NCBI GenBank assembly: GCA_044226395.1
Contig: JBGAHD010000001.1
Location: 930,001 to 994,000 of the forward strand
Origin: JBGAHD01 sp044226395
Lineage (GTDB): Bacteria > Pseudomonadota > Gammaproteobacteria > Xanthomonadales > Ahniellaceae
Length of the DNA: 64,000 nucleotides
Reading direction: 5' to 3'
Shown here one piece after another: positions 44,619 to 54,285 of the stretch (position 1 is its first letter; each line of letters starts with the position of its first letter). A program made the translations under genes and the position numbers. The notes beneath the pieces were generated by a model. It had not been told where the DNA came from and did no database searches. It saw only the letters and a list, made by a program, of their open reading frames with translations.

Positions 44619-47195
44619 ATGCAAGCCGTCGATGAGTTGAGCCAACACACGCCGCTGATGCGGCAGTTCCTGCGCGCCAAGGCCGACTATCCGGACACCT
44701 TGCTGTTTTTTCGCATGGGCGATTTCTACGAGTTGTTCTACGACGACGCGCGCCGCGCCGCGCGTCTGATCGACATCACGCTCACCCAACGCGGCCAATC
44801 CGCCGGTCAGCCGATTCCGATGGCGGGCGTGCCCGTGCACGCGGTCGAGTCCTATCTGGGCAAGCTCATCCGGCTCGGCGAATCGGTGGCGATCTGCGAG
44901 CAGATCGGCGATCCGGCGCTGGCCAAGGGCTTGGTCGAACGCAAGGTCGTGCGCGTGGTCACGCCGGGCACGGTCACGGATGACGCGCTGCTCGAGGATC
45001 GTCGCGAGAATCTGCTGCTGAGCCTGCATCGCGGCGCGCAGCGCATTGGTCTCGCCTGGGTCGATGTTTCGACCGGGCGATTCGCCGTGACCGAAGTCGC
45101 CGACGACCAGCAACTCGTGGCCGAACTCGCGCGCTTGTCGCCGGCCGAATCCCTGGTCGCCGAAGACGCGATCTGGCCGAAAGCCGTGCAGCAATTGCCG
45201 GGTCTGCGGCGCCGACCGCCTTGGCATTTCGACGCCGACTCCGCGACGCGCGCGCTGTGCGCCTTCTTCGCCACGCGCGATCTTCGCGGGTTCGGCGTGG
45301 CCGATCTGGGCGCGGCCATCGCCGCCGCCGGCGCGCTGTTGCAATACCTCAAGGACACGCAACGCACCGCCCTGCCCCACATCAGCGGCATGAGCGTCGA
45401 GGAAACCACCGACACCGTGGCGCTCGACGCGGCCACGCGGCGCAATCTCGAAATCGACACGCACGCCTCGGGCCGCGAGGATTTCTCGCTGCTCGGCGTG
45501 ATCGACCGCACCGCCACGCCCATGGGCGGACGCTTGCTGCGCCGCTGGCTCAATCGGCCGCTGCGCGATCGCGCGACACTGCGTCAACGCAGCCAAGCGA
45601 TCGGCGCCTTGATCGACGCGCGTGCCTTTGAGCCCCTGCACGGCTTGCTCCGCGGCGTCGGCGACATCGAACGCATTCTCGCGCGCGTCGCGCTCAAATC
45701 CGCGCGACCGCGCGATCTGTCGACGCTGCGCGATGGCCTGCTGCTATTGCCGCGTCTGCGCGAAGTGCTGGCGCCTTGCGACAATCCGCGCCTCGACGCT
45801 TTGCTCGCCGCCATCGGCGAACACGGCCCGCGCGCCGAGCATCTGGCGCGCGCCATCGTAGAGCAACCGCCCGTGCTGATGCGCGATGGTGGCGCCATTC
45901 GCGAGGGCTTCGACGCCGAACTCGACGAACTGCGACGCCTGTCCACGCACGCCGACCAGTTCCTGCTCGACCTCGAAGCGCGCGAGCGCGCGGCCAGCGG
46001 CATCGCCACGCTCAAGGTCGGCTACAACCGCGTGCACGGCTACTACATCGAAGTCAGCCGCGGCCAAGCCGACAAGGTGCCCACGCACTACACGCGTCGG
46101 CAGACGATCAAGGGCGCCGAGCGCTACATCACCGAGGAACTCAAGACCTTCGAGGACAAGGTGCTATCCGCGCGCGAACGCTCGCTGATGCGCGAACGCG
46201 CGCTCTACGACGGCCTGCTCGACGAACTCATCGCCGAACTCGAACCGCTCAAGCGCTGCGCCGCCGCGATCGCCGAGATCGACGTGCTCGGCGGTCTTGC
46301 CGAACGCGCCGACAGTCTGCGCTGGAACGCCGCCGACCTCGTCGATGAACCCGGCATCGAGATCACACGCGGTCGCCATCCCGTGGTCGAGGCCGTGCGC
46401 GACGATCCGTTCGAGCCCAACGACACGCGACTTCATGGCGATCGCCGGATGCTCGTGATCACCGGCCCGAACATGGGCGGTAAATCGACCTTCATGCGTC
46501 AGACCGCGCTGATCGTGCTGCTCGCGCACGTCGGCTCGCACGTGCCGGCCGATGCCGCGCGCATCGGCCCGATCGATCGCATCTTCACGCGCATTGGCGC
46601 GGGCGACGACCTGGCGCGCGGCCAGTCGACCTTCATGGTCGAGATGAGCGAGACCGCCAACATTCTGCACAACGCCACGCCGCAGAGTCTGGTGCTGATG
46701 GACGAAGTCGGCCGCGGCACCAGCACCTACGATGGCTTGGCGATTGCGCAAGCCGCGGCCGTGCATCTGGCCACGGTCAATCGCGCGTTCACGCTGTTCG
46801 CGACGCACTACTTCGAGCTGACGCAGTTGGCGCTGCGCATCGAAGGCGTGGCCAACGTGCATCTGGACGCGGTGGAGCACGGCGACCAACTCGTGTTCCT
46901 GCACGCGGTGAAGGAAGGCCCGGCCGATCGCAGTTTCGGTCTGCAGGTCGCGGCGCTGGCGGGCTTGCCGCGCGGCGTGGTCAATCAGGCGCGCGATCTG
47001 TTGGCGCAACTCGAAGCGGGTGGCGCGCCGATCGAAGCCAAGCCGATCGAGTCGAGTGCCAGCGTGACTTCGCCGCAGCTGTCGTTGTTCGCGGCCGAGC
47101 CGCAGGCCTTGAGCGCGCTGCGCGAACTCGATCCCGATGCGTTGACGCCGCGCGAAGCGCTCGACGCGCTCTATCGCCTCAAGCAACTGCTCTGA
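44619..47195 (+). CDS. mutS: DNA mismatch repair protein MutS
   Basis: An 858-residue mismatch sensor. The Phe-X-Glu mismatch-reading motif is in RMGDFYELFYDDA near residue 36; connector, core and clamp domains follow; ATPase Walker A is GPNMGGKSTFMRQTALI, Walker B LVLMDEVGRGTSTYDG; the C-terminal helix-turn-helix ends in LDALYRLKQLL. Full length. Divergent from pncC by 59 bases. Confidence 0.97.
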   Translation: MQAVDELSQHTPLMRQFLRAKADYPDTLLFFRMGDFYELFYDDARRAARLIDITLTQRGQSAGQPIPMAGVPVHAVESYLGKLIRLGESVAICEQIGDPALAKGLVERKVVRVVTPGTVTDDALLEDRRENLLLSLHRGAQRIGLAWVDVSTGRFAVTEVADDQQLVAELARLSPAESLVAEDAIWPKAVQQLPGLRRRPPWHFDADSATRALCAFFATRDLRGFGVADLGAAIAAAGALLQYLKDTQRTALPHISGMSVEETTDTVALDAATRRNLEIDTHASGREDFSLLGVIDRTATPMGGRLLRRWLNRPLRDRATLRQRSQAIGALIDARAFEPLHGLLRGVGDIERILARVALKSARPRDLSTLRDGLLLLPRLREVLAPCDNPRLDALLAAIGEHGPRAEHLARAIVEQPPVLMRDGGAIREGFDAELDELRRLSTHADQFLLDLEARERAASGIATLKVGYNRVHGYYIEVSRGQADKVPTHYTRRQTIKGAERYITEELKTFEDKVLSARERSLMRERALYDGLLDELIAELEPLKRCAAAIAEIDVLGGLAERADSLRWNAADLVDEPGIEITRGRHPVVEAVRDDPFEPNDTRLHGDRRMLVITGPNMGGKSTFMRQTALIVLLAHVGSHVPADAARIGPIDRIFTRIGAGDDLARGQSTFMVEMSETANILHNATPQSLVLMDEVGRGTSTYDGLAIAQAAAVHLATVNRAFTLFATHYFELTQLALRIEGVANVHLDAVEHGDQLVFLHAVKEGPADRSFGLQVAALAGLPRGVVNQARDLLAQLEAGGAPIEAKPIESSASVTSPQLSLFAAEPQALSALRELDPDALTPREALDALYRLKQLL

Positions 47196-47208
47196 GCACG
47201 ACGCGCGC

Positions 47209-49407
47209 TCAGCGCGTCCATTGCCACAAGGCGTCGGCGAAGGCCTGACACGTCGCCTCGTTCGCGAACAACAGCGGCGCGCGCCTTCGAATGCGATCGT
47301 GCATCGCTTGGCGCTCGGTCGCATCGCTGGTGAACATGAGCGCGCGTTCGACATAACTCGCCGCGTCGTGAGCGATGCCATCGTCCGCGCCGATCAAGCG
47401 CAGCATCGCCGATGTCTGCCGACCGCGCGCGAAGGTCGATTCCCAAGCGATGACCACCGCGCCCATCGCGAGCGCATCCAGACTGGTCGCGCCACCCGAG
47501 AACCACGGCGTGTCGAGCACGACCGTGGCGCCGTCCAGCGCGCCAAGGAATTCGGGATACGACAGCATCGGTTGCGCGCTCACGACGTCCGCGACATCGA
47601 GACCGCGCGCCCGCAATGGCGACGCGAGGCGATCCAGATACCGCCGCGTCAATGCCGCGTGGCGATCGAAGATCAGCAACCGAGCGCCCGAGCGCGCGAG
47701 CACCTCGGCGATCACGTCATCGAACGCGGGCACGATCTTGTTCGGCGGCTGCGCGCACACGAGCACGGGCCGCTGGTCGCGCCAATTCGCGAACCATGTC
47801 GGATCCGGCGCGACTGACGGCGCGGACGGCGCGGCGCCGACGCCGGGCAGACGCCACAAGCGCTCGCGATAGTGCGCCGCGCCATCGACGGGCTCGAGTG
47901 CCTCGCCACTGAAGAACACGTCCATGGTCGCGAGACCGCAACTCGCGGGATGGCCGTAGAGCAGGCCCTGTCGCGGCGCCAAGCGCATCGCCGCAAGGGC
48001 GAGTTGGCGCGCGTCCATGCCGATCTCGGGAAAAATCAAGGCATCGAGCGCGGCGTCGGCGATGCGCGCGGCCAGCGCGTCGAGATCGCCCGTGTGATGC
48101 GCGAAGTGTTCGACGCGTCCCTGCAAGTGCTCGCTGATCGCGTCGGTCTGTTCGCCTGTGTGCCAGACGAAAACCTCGAAGCGCTCGCGATCGAGCGATT
48201 CGATGAAGGCATTGAAGTAGCGCGACACCGTGTGCCGCGTGAAATGCGCGCCGACGAATCCGATGCGCGCGCGTTCGGGCGCGACGCGCGTCTCGGGCAC
48301 ACGATGCTTCGGTCGCGCGCGGGCGACGACCTGAGTCACCAGATCGCCGAAGGCGTTTTGCAGCGCGCGCGTGTCCCGCGCGAGATAGTGCATGGCGAAG
48401 GGCGTCACGCTGGCGGCCGCCGCCAACTCCGCGCGCGGATCGCGCGCGGGCCGCTGACGCAGAGACTCGATGCCTCGCGCGAAGGCCTCGAGCGCGAGAT
48501 CGACCTCGGCCTCGTCGCGCGGCAAGGCCGGCAGCGACAAGGCAGCGGCCCAGCGCACGCGCTCATCATCGGGCGCTAACGCCAAGGCGCGCGCGAAGGC
48601 TTCGCCCGCGCCCGCGTGATCGCCGCCGGCCTCACGCACTAAAGCGAGTTCATGCCAGGCATCGAGCTGCCCATCGTCAATGGCCACGGCGCGCTCGAGC
48701 GCGGGCAAGGCCGCATCGAGATCGCCTTGCAAGCGACAAGCGCTGCCGAGCGTGGCCCAGGTCAAGGCGTCATCGGCATCGAGTGCGGTCGCGTGCGTGG
48801 CGCAATCGCGCGCCTGCGCGAACTCGCCCAGATCGATGTGAGCCAAGGCCAGGTTGCACGCGGCCTCGGCCGAACCACTCAGCGTCGCCGCGCGTTGCAG
48901 CGGCGCCAGTGCATCGCGCGCGCGATCGGCGCGGCGCAGCAGATTGCCGAGATTGGTCAGCGCCGCGATTGAATCCGGCGTCCAGGCGAGCACTTGGCGA
49001 TACACGCGCTCGGCGTCGTCGAAGTCACCGCGATCGCCCAAGGCCAGGCCCAAATTAAACGCGGCCTCGGCATATTCCGGACGAATGTCGAGCGCTTGCC
49101 GAAACGCATCGAGCGCGGCTTCGCCCTGCCCCGCGGCCTTGAGCGCCAGGCCGAGATTGTTCCAGGCCTGCGCGAAGCGCGGCCGCGCCTGCAGCGCGCG
49201 TCGATAGTGCTTGATCGCGCGCGGCCCCTGCCCGGCCTGGAACGCGCATACGCCCAGCAGATGCCAGGCCTCGGCATGCGCGGGATCGAGCTTGACCACG
49301 CGCAGGTAATGCGATTCGGCCAAGCCCAAGCGCCCTTGCCGATGCATGGCCTGGCCGAGTTCGAATTGCTGCTGGATCTGCGCCGTGCTCATCAGGCGCG
49401 CGAGCAT
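47209..49407 (-). CDS. TPR-containing glycosyltransferase, SPINDLY/O-GlcNAc transferase-like (GT41)
   Basis: A 732-residue protein. Residues 1-320 form about eight TPR units (AHYLRVVKLDPAHAEAWHLLG-type, repeated as AWNNLGLALKAAGQGEAALDAFRQAL and AAFNLGLALGDRGDFDDAERVYRQVL). The C-terminal half resembles the GT41 catalytic region (RIGFVGAHFTRHTVSRYFNAFIESL, HLQGRVEHFAHHTGD, DALIFPEIGMDARQLALAAMRLAPRQ, VLDTPWFSGGATSLDALAMGAVVIAW). Members add GlcNAc or other sugars to proteins, or act on surface glycans; the acceptor here is unknown. Start may be ATG 49392 instead (MSTAQIQQQFEL). Convergent with mutS. Confidence 0.85.
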   Translation of the reverse strand: MLARLMSTAQIQQQFELGQAMHRQGRLGLAESHYLRVVKLDPAHAEAWHLLGVCAFQAGQGPRAIKHYRRALQARPRFAQAWNNLGLALKAAGQGEAALDAFRQALDIRPEYAEAAFNLGLALGDRGDFDDAERVYRQVLAWTPDSIAALTNLGNLLRRADRARDALAPLQRAATLSGSAEAACNLALAHIDLGEFAQARDCATHATALDADDALTWATLGSACRLQGDLDAALPALERAVAIDDGQLDAWHELALVREAGGDHAGAGEAFARALALAPDDERVRWAAALSLPALPRDEAEVDLALEAFARGIESLRQRPARDPRAELAAAASVTPFAMHYLARDTRALQNAFGDLVTQVVARARPKHRVPETRVAPERARIGFVGAHFTRHTVSRYFNAFIESLDRERFEVFVWHTGEQTDAISEHLQGRVEHFAHHTGDLDALAARIADAALDALIFPEIGMDARQLALAAMRLAPRQGLLYGHPASCGLATMDVFFSGEALEPVDGAAHYRERLWRLPGVGAAPSAPSVAPDPTWFANWRDQRPVLVCAQPPNKIVPAFDDVIAEVLARSGARLLIFDRHAALTRRYLDRLASPLRARGLDVADVVSAQPMLSYPEFLGALDGATVVLDTPWFSGGATSLDALAMGAVVIAWESTFARGRQTSAMLRLIGADDGIAHDAASYVERALMFTSDATERQAMHDRIRRRAPLLFANEATCQAFADALWQWTR

Positions 49408-49427
49408 AGCGGCGCGCGCCGTCGCCG

Positions 49428-49817
49428 TCAGCCCTCGAGCAAACGACGCAGCTGACGCCGCGCCTTGCTGTCCGGCCGCGTGGCCGGTGGCGTGAAGCCG
49501 CGCGCGGCCAGACGTTGTTGTTCGCGCGCCGCCTCGCGCGTGGCGCGAGCTTCGTCGGATTCGTGATAGAGCTGTCGCGCCGCGGTCGCGGGACCGCGTG
49601 TTTCGCTGAGACCCAGCACGCTGATCCGCATCACTTCCTCACCTCGCCGCACGGTCAGATGATCGCCGACGCGGACGAGTCGCGCCGGCTTGCAGGCCTG
49701 ATCGTCGATCGTGACGCGACCGCCGACCACGGCTTGCTTGGCCAGCGAGCGCGTCTTGAAGAATCGCGCCGCCCACAGCCACACGTCGATGCGCACACCG
49801 CTGGATTCCGCTTGCAT
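49428..49817 (-). CDS. hslR: S4-domain RNA-binding protein, Hsp15 (HslR) family
   Basis: A 129-residue protein with an N-terminal S4 fold (VRIDVWLWAARFFKTRSLAKQAVVGGRVTIDD) and a basic C-terminus with RKAR/ARRQLRRLLEG. In E. coli Hsp15 binds free 50S subunits carrying nascent chains after heat shock. It starts upstream of the TPR glycosyltransferase on the same strand, 20 bases apart, so the two may be cotranscribed; that pairing has no obvious functional logic. Confidence 0.88.
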   Translation of the reverse strand: MQAESSGVRIDVWLWAARFFKTRSLAKQAVVGGRVTIDDQACKPARLVRVGDHLTVRRGEEVMRISVLGLSETRGPATAARQLYHESDEARATREAAREQQRLAARGFTPPATRPDSKARRQLRRLLEG

Positions 49818-49911
49818 GACGCGATTGTCGCGAGGCCGCGTCGGCGTGCCAAGACCCGGCGTTCAACGGCAGCGGACGGGACGACGCGCGTCATCCCGTC
49901 CGCGACGCGCA

Positions 49912-51717
49912 TCAAGGCCGACGCTGCGCGAGCAAGCCCAGGAACATCATGGCGGCGATCAAGGTGACCACGCCCCACCAGGCCAGGATCGGCACCGCGG
50001 TCGCGGCCACGACGCCATTGACCACCAGCACGGCATTGGTCGCGGCGGTGTTGCTGCCAAGCCCCGTCGCCAATCCGCCGACTGGAATGCTCACCGTGTA
50101 CTCGCCCGCCTGATCGCCGCGCACGGAGAGCGTGATCGCGCAGCTGCCCAAGCCCGGCAAAGTCGCGCCCGCGGCGAGGCTGACCGTGGTGCCGCCGAGC
50201 GGCGCGGAGAGCGCGGCGCCGCAGTTCGTGGTTGCCGCGACGCCATCGATACGCAAGCCCGTGGGCAAGCTGAAACTGGTCGGGCTGGTAGTCGTCGTCG
50301 CCAACGCATTGGGATTGCCGAGCGTCGCGGTCAAGGTGCTGCTCTGCCCCACCGCGATCGTCGCGGGCGCGAACTGCAGCGCGACGCTGGGCGAAGTGCC
50401 ATTGACGACGAGAACCGCGGACGTCGCGCTCACGACCGTGCCGACGTCAGTCTGCAAGGTCTGCGGGGGAATGGTCGCGGTCAGATTGCCCGTGCTCGAT
50501 GTCGTCACCGGCAACGCATAGCGGCACGACCCATTCGCCGGGATCGTCGCGCCCGTCGCCGCCAACGTGACCGTGCCTCCCCCGACGCCCATCGGCGACG
50601 GCGCGCGCGCTGGCGAAGGCGGCGCCGAGCACGTCACCGTCGCCGCGCCCGCCGCGGCCATGCCCGTGGGCAGACTGACCGTCAGCGGCGCGGTCAAGGT
50701 CGCGACCACGGCATTGGGATTGCTCGCTTCCGTTGTCAGCGTCGAGCCCGCGCCCAGATCCACCGCGCCCGGCGAGAAGCTCATCGACAAGGTCGGCGAC
50801 ACGCCCTGAACGAGCAACTGCGCCGACGTGGCCTCGAGAAAACTGCCGATATCGGTAGTGAGCGAATTCGCGGGCAAGAGATTGGTAAGCGTGGCGATGG
50901 TCGAAGACGTCACGCTCGCTGTCACCGCGCAGTTGCCCTGCGCGGGAATCACTGCGCCGCTGGCCAACGTGATTGCGGTGGGCGTGGCGCTGACGCCAGC
51001 GCCACCCGTGCAAGTCGTCGCCGCCGTGCCTGCCACCACGGTGAGGTTCGCCGGCAGCGTGTCGACGAGATTCGACGACAGCACCGCGGGCGCGGTGTCG
51101 GCATTGCTCAAGGTCAAGGTCAGCGTCGACGTGCCGCCTGGCGAAATCGACGTCGGCGAGAACGACGTCGCCAATCTCGGCCCCGTCACCACCAAGGTTG
51201 CCGTGGCGACGCCTACGGTGGGCCCGCGATCAGTCGATATCGCGCCTTCACCGATGGTGAAGGTATAGACGCCCGGCACCAGCGATGTCACTTGCATGTC
51301 GAGCTGGCACCGCGCGGTCAGAAAGAAGCTGCTCGACCAGCCCAAGCCTTGCGGCACCTCGATGCTGTGGCCCGAGGGTTGATAGTTGATGTTCGAACCC
51401 GAGCAGTTGGTCGAGTTGACATTGGTCTGCGAAAGCACCGTGAGATTGTTCGGATCTCCGGTGCCGCCATTGCTGAAAAGAAACGTGCGCGTAATCGTGA
51501 CGTGCGTGCTCGCGCTATTGCCGCCTATGCCGCCGCTGGCGCTGAGACTGATCCGCGCATTCGTGGTGCCACCGGCGGCGATGGTCGCGGGCGTGAACGC
51601 GGCATCCGGCGAGACGAAGACTTGCGCGACGGCTCCCCGCGCGAACACCACCGCCAATACACCGATGACGCGCGCGATGGACGCGCGCCGGCATGATTCG
51701 AACCAAGCCATGATCAA
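49912..51717 (-). CDS. Secreted DUF11-like repeat protein with IPTL-CTERM-type sorting tail
   Basis: A 601-residue protein with a signal peptide (IGVLAVVFARGAVAQ) and four or so similar beta-rich repeats of about 110 residues, each opening like 'PTLSMSFSPGAVDLGAGSTL' or 'SVALQFAPATIAVGQSSTL' and containing LPTGL/LPANL. The tail AVPILAWWGVVTLIAAMMFLGLLAQRRP has the IPTL-CTERM form: a short Pro-X-Leu-X-X-Trp-Gly motif, hydrophobic helix, basic end. Such tails are processed during envelope or EPS-linked export where known. Function is otherwise unknown. ATG may be 51717 or 51711. Confidence 0.78.
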   Translation of the reverse strand: MIMAWFESCRRASIARVIGVLAVVFARGAVAQVFVSPDAAFTPATIAAGGTTNARISLSASGGIGGNSASTHVTITRTFLFSNGGTGDPNNLTVLSQTNVNSTNCSGSNINYQPSGHSIEVPQGLGWSSSFFLTARCQLDMQVTSLVPGVYTFTIGEGAISTDRGPTVGVATATLVVTGPRLATSFSPTSISPGGTSTLTLTLSNADTAPAVLSSNLVDTLPANLTVVAGTAATTCTGGAGVSATPTAITLASGAVIPAQGNCAVTASVTSSTIATLTNLLPANSLTTDIGSFLEATSAQLLVQGVSPTLSMSFSPGAVDLGAGSTLTTEASNPNAVVATLTAPLTVSLPTGMAAAGAATVTCSAPPSPARAPSPMGVGGGTVTLAATGATIPANGSCRYALPVTTSSTGNLTATIPPQTLQTDVGTVVSATSAVLVVNGTSPSVALQFAPATIAVGQSSTLTATLGNPNALATTTTSPTSFSLPTGLRIDGVAATTNCGAALSAPLGGTTVSLAAGATLPGLGSCAITLSVRGDQAGEYTVSIPVGGLATGLGSNTAATNAVLVVNGVVAATAVPILAWWGVVTLIAAMMFLGLLAQRRP

Positions 51718-51736
51718 CTCCCAGACGCTCGGACGT

Positions 51737-51752
51737 CATTCGTGAACGAATG
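51737..51752. promoter_or_regulatory. Inverted repeat upstream of the IPTL-CTERM-like gene
   Basis: CATTCGT-GA-ACGAATG, perfect 7-2-7 dyad, 20 bases before the start codon; operator-like but the binding protein is unknown. Confidence 0.35.
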
Positions 51753-51831
51753 CATCCGTGCGCCGGGCGAGCGTCGCGCTCGTCTCCTGTCGGCCAGCTT
51801 CGAGTGGCTGGCGGCGCAGAGTCTAGGCAGA

Positions 51832-51860
51832 CGCGGCGCGTGTCAGAAGCACGCGCCGCG
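51832..51860 (-). terminator. Strong hairpin downstream of htpG
   Basis: CGCGGCGCGTG (51832-51842) and CACGCGCCGCG (51850-51860) pair perfectly over 11 bp around a seven-base loop, about 100 bases after the htpG stop. No U-tract follows on the minus strand, so intrinsic termination is uncertain. Confidence 0.4.
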
Positions 51861-51961
51861 CAAATCGGCGGGAAATCGATGGTGTTTTACAGTGTTGATG
51901 CCACTTCGCTAATCAACCAGAAACATAGGCGCAACCAACGTTGCAGATGTTTCCAGTTCGA

Positions 51962-53854
51962 CTAGTTCCCGCGCAACAACACGCGATTGAGCCGCGCCAC
52001 GAACGCCGCCGGATCGTCCAGCGCCACGCCTTGCGCGAGCTGCGCCTGTTCGAGCACGAGCAGCCCCAGATCCTCGCGATGCGTGGCGTCGTTCTCGCCT
52101 TCGAGCTTGCGCAACAGCGGATGCGTGGGATTGATCTCGAGCACGGGCTTGTTGTCCGGCACGTCCTGGCCCGCGTCCTTGAGCAGACGCTGAAGATGCA
52201 GGGCCATGTCGTTGTCGTCGATGGCCAGGCACGCGGGCGAATCGACCAAGCGACGGCTCACGCGCACTTCGCGCACGCGCTCGCCGACGATTTGCTTGAC
52301 CTTGTCGATCAAGGGCGCGGCCGCGCTTTCGATTTCGGCGCGACGCGCGTCATCGGCGCTGTCGCCGAGCTTGCCCAGATCGAGTTCGCCCTTGGCCGCG
52401 TTCTTGAGCGGCTTGCCGGCGTACTCGCGCAGATAGCCGCTCATCCACTCGTCGATGCGGTCGAACATCAGCAGCACTTCGACCCCGCGCGCGCGCAAGG
52501 CCTCGATCTGCGGACTGCCCTTGGCCGCGGCATGCGAGTCGGCGGTGACGTAGTAGATCGCCTCTTGGCCCTCGCGCATGCGCGCGACGTAGTCGTCGAG
52601 CGACACCGCGCGCGCGGCATCATCGCGACTGGTCGAGGCGAAGCGCAGCAGCTTGGCGATGCGCTCGCGGTTGGCGAAGTCCTCGCCGATGCCTTCCTTG
52701 AGCACATTGCCGAATTCATTGGTGAAGCGCTGGAACTTGTCGGCGTCGTCCTTGGCGGTCTTCTCCAGCAGATCCAGCACGCGCTTCACCGCGCCCGAGC
52801 GAATCTGCTGCACGAGACGATTCTCCTGCAGGATCTCGCGGCTGACATTGAGCGGCAGGTCGTCGGAATCGATCACGCCCTTGACGAAGCGCAGGTAGTT
52901 CGGCAGCAGTTGTTCGCTGGCGTCCATGATGAAGACGCGGCGGATGTAGAGCTTCAGCCCCTTGCGATCGTCGCGGCCGCTGAACATGGCGTCCCAGGGC
53001 GACTTCGCGGGGATGTACAGCAGCGAGGTGTAACTCTGATTGCCCTCGACGCGATTGTGCGACCAGGTCAACGCGTCCTCGTAGCCGTGCGTGAGGTGCT
53101 TGAAGAAGGCTTGGTATTCCTCGTCCTTGACCTCGGCCTTGGCGCGCGTCCACAGCGCGGCGGCGTGATTGACGGTTTCCCACTCGGCGCCGGGCTTGCC
53201 GTCCTCTTCCTTGCGCATGCGGATGGGAAAGCCGATGTGGTCGGAATACTTGGCGATCAGATCGCGCAGGCGCCAGCCGGATAGGAACTCCGACTCTTCT
53301 TCCTTCAGATGCAAGGTGACCGTGGTGCCGCGCACGGCGGTCTCGGCGGCGTCGAGCTGATACTCGCCGGTGCCGGTCGATTCCCACCGCACCGCGCTCT
53401 CGGCGGGTTCGCCGGCCTTGCGCGTGGTCAGCGTGACGCGGTCGGCGACGATGAAGGCCGAATAGAAGCCCACGCCGAACTGGCCGATCAGGGCCGTGTC
53501 CTTACGCGCGTCGCCCGACAGCGACTCCAGGAACTTGCGCGTGCCCGAGCGCGCGATCGTGCCGATGTTCTCGATCACCTCCTCGCGGCTCATGCCGATG
53601 CCGTTGTCGCGCACGGTCAGGGTGCGTGCCTCGGCGTCGTAGCTGACTTCGATGCGCAGGTCCGCGTCGTCGGCGGTGAGCGCCGGCTGGGCAATGGCGG
53701 CAAAGCGCAGCTTGTCGCAGGCGTCGGAGGCATTGGAGATCAGTTCGCGCAGGAAGATCTCCTTGTGCGAATACAGCGAGTGCGTGACCAGGTGCAGGAC
53801 CTGGGAGACTTCGGCCTCGAAGCGGCGGGTTTCGGCGGTGGTCGTGGTGGTCAT
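51962..53854 (-). CDS. htpG: Chaperone protein HtpG (Hsp90)
   Basis: A 630-residue Hsp90. N-terminal GHKL ATPase with FLRELISNASDACDKLRF, VRDNGIGMSREEVIENIGTIA and GQFGVGFYSAFIVADRV; middle domain with LYIRRVFIMDA and DLPLNVSREILQENR; C-terminal dimerisation domain ending NRVLLRGN. A good sigma32-type promoter lies just upstream. Confidence 0.97.
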   Translation of the reverse strand: MTTTTTAETRRFEAEVSQVLHLVTHSLYSHKEIFLRELISNASDACDKLRFAAIAQPALTADDADLRIEVSYDAEARTLTVRDNGIGMSREEVIENIGTIARSGTRKFLESLSGDARKDTALIGQFGVGFYSAFIVADRVTLTTRKAGEPAESAVRWESTGTGEYQLDAAETAVRGTTVTLHLKEEESEFLSGWRLRDLIAKYSDHIGFPIRMRKEEDGKPGAEWETVNHAAALWTRAKAEVKDEEYQAFFKHLTHGYEDALTWSHNRVEGNQSYTSLLYIPAKSPWDAMFSGRDDRKGLKLYIRRVFIMDASEQLLPNYLRFVKGVIDSDDLPLNVSREILQENRLVQQIRSGAVKRVLDLLEKTAKDDADKFQRFTNEFGNVLKEGIGEDFANRERIAKLLRFASTSRDDAARAVSLDDYVARMREGQEAIYYVTADSHAAAKGSPQIEALRARGVEVLLMFDRIDEWMSGYLREYAGKPLKNAAKGELDLGKLGDSADDARRAEIESAAAPLIDKVKQIVGERVREVRVSRRLVDSPACLAIDDNDMALHLQRLLKDAGQDVPDNKPVLEINPTHPLLRKLEGENDATHREDLGLLVLEQAQLAQGVALDDPAAFVARLNRVLLRGN

Positions 53855-54285
53855 GGGCGCCAGGGCGAAAGGGAACCGGGCCCGGTCATGGGGACGCGCG
53901 AAGGCTTTTCAACCATTGTCACGGCGCGCGGCGACCGCTAGCGCCCGCCACACGCGCTCATCGCCCGCCTCTCGGGCGCGCCCCCGACGATCGCCCACAC
54001 CCGTCGCGAGACGGCTACGCCCTCGGCCTGGCGACGGTCCTCCGGCGCGCTCGCCCTTTCGGTGTCGGGTTTCAGGCGATACGCCCTGAGCACTGTGACC
54101 GCGTTCTCGCCGGCGCGCGGGCGGGAGGACGGCGCGGACCTAGCAGACATGGGGCGCGCATGGCATCCCGGCGAAGTTCGCGCCGACCACGAACCGGCAC
54201 GCGGAAAGGCCGAAGAGCCTTGCATTTTTCAGGCACGGCTCTTGCTCCTTGGCCGGGAACTCAGCGCGATACCGCGAGCAAGGCC
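53855..54285. other. 431-base intergenic region between htpG and cheA
   Basis: Divergent spacer with no credible gene: short open frames lie on both strands, but none has family features or a ribosome-binding site. It holds the htpG heat-shock promoter near its left end and a hairpin near its right end (54213-54243: AAGAGCC with GGCTCTT, plus three inner pairs). I could not identify a sigma28, sigma54 or clear sigma70 promoter for the chemotaxis operon. Confidence 0.6.
53888..53912 (-). promoter_or_regulatory. Predicted sigma32 heat-shock promoter of htpG
   Basis: Minus strand TTGAAA (53912-53907), 13 bases, CCCCAT followed by GA (53893-53888 onward). This closely fits the sigma32 form CTTGAAA-N11-16-CCCCATnT. 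Start would be about 25 bases before the htpG ATG. Confidence 0.65.

Noticed and set aside
53938..54225. 95-codon minus-strand frame in the htpG-cheA spacer
   Set aside because: Low-complexity composition, no ribosome-binding site, no recognised family.
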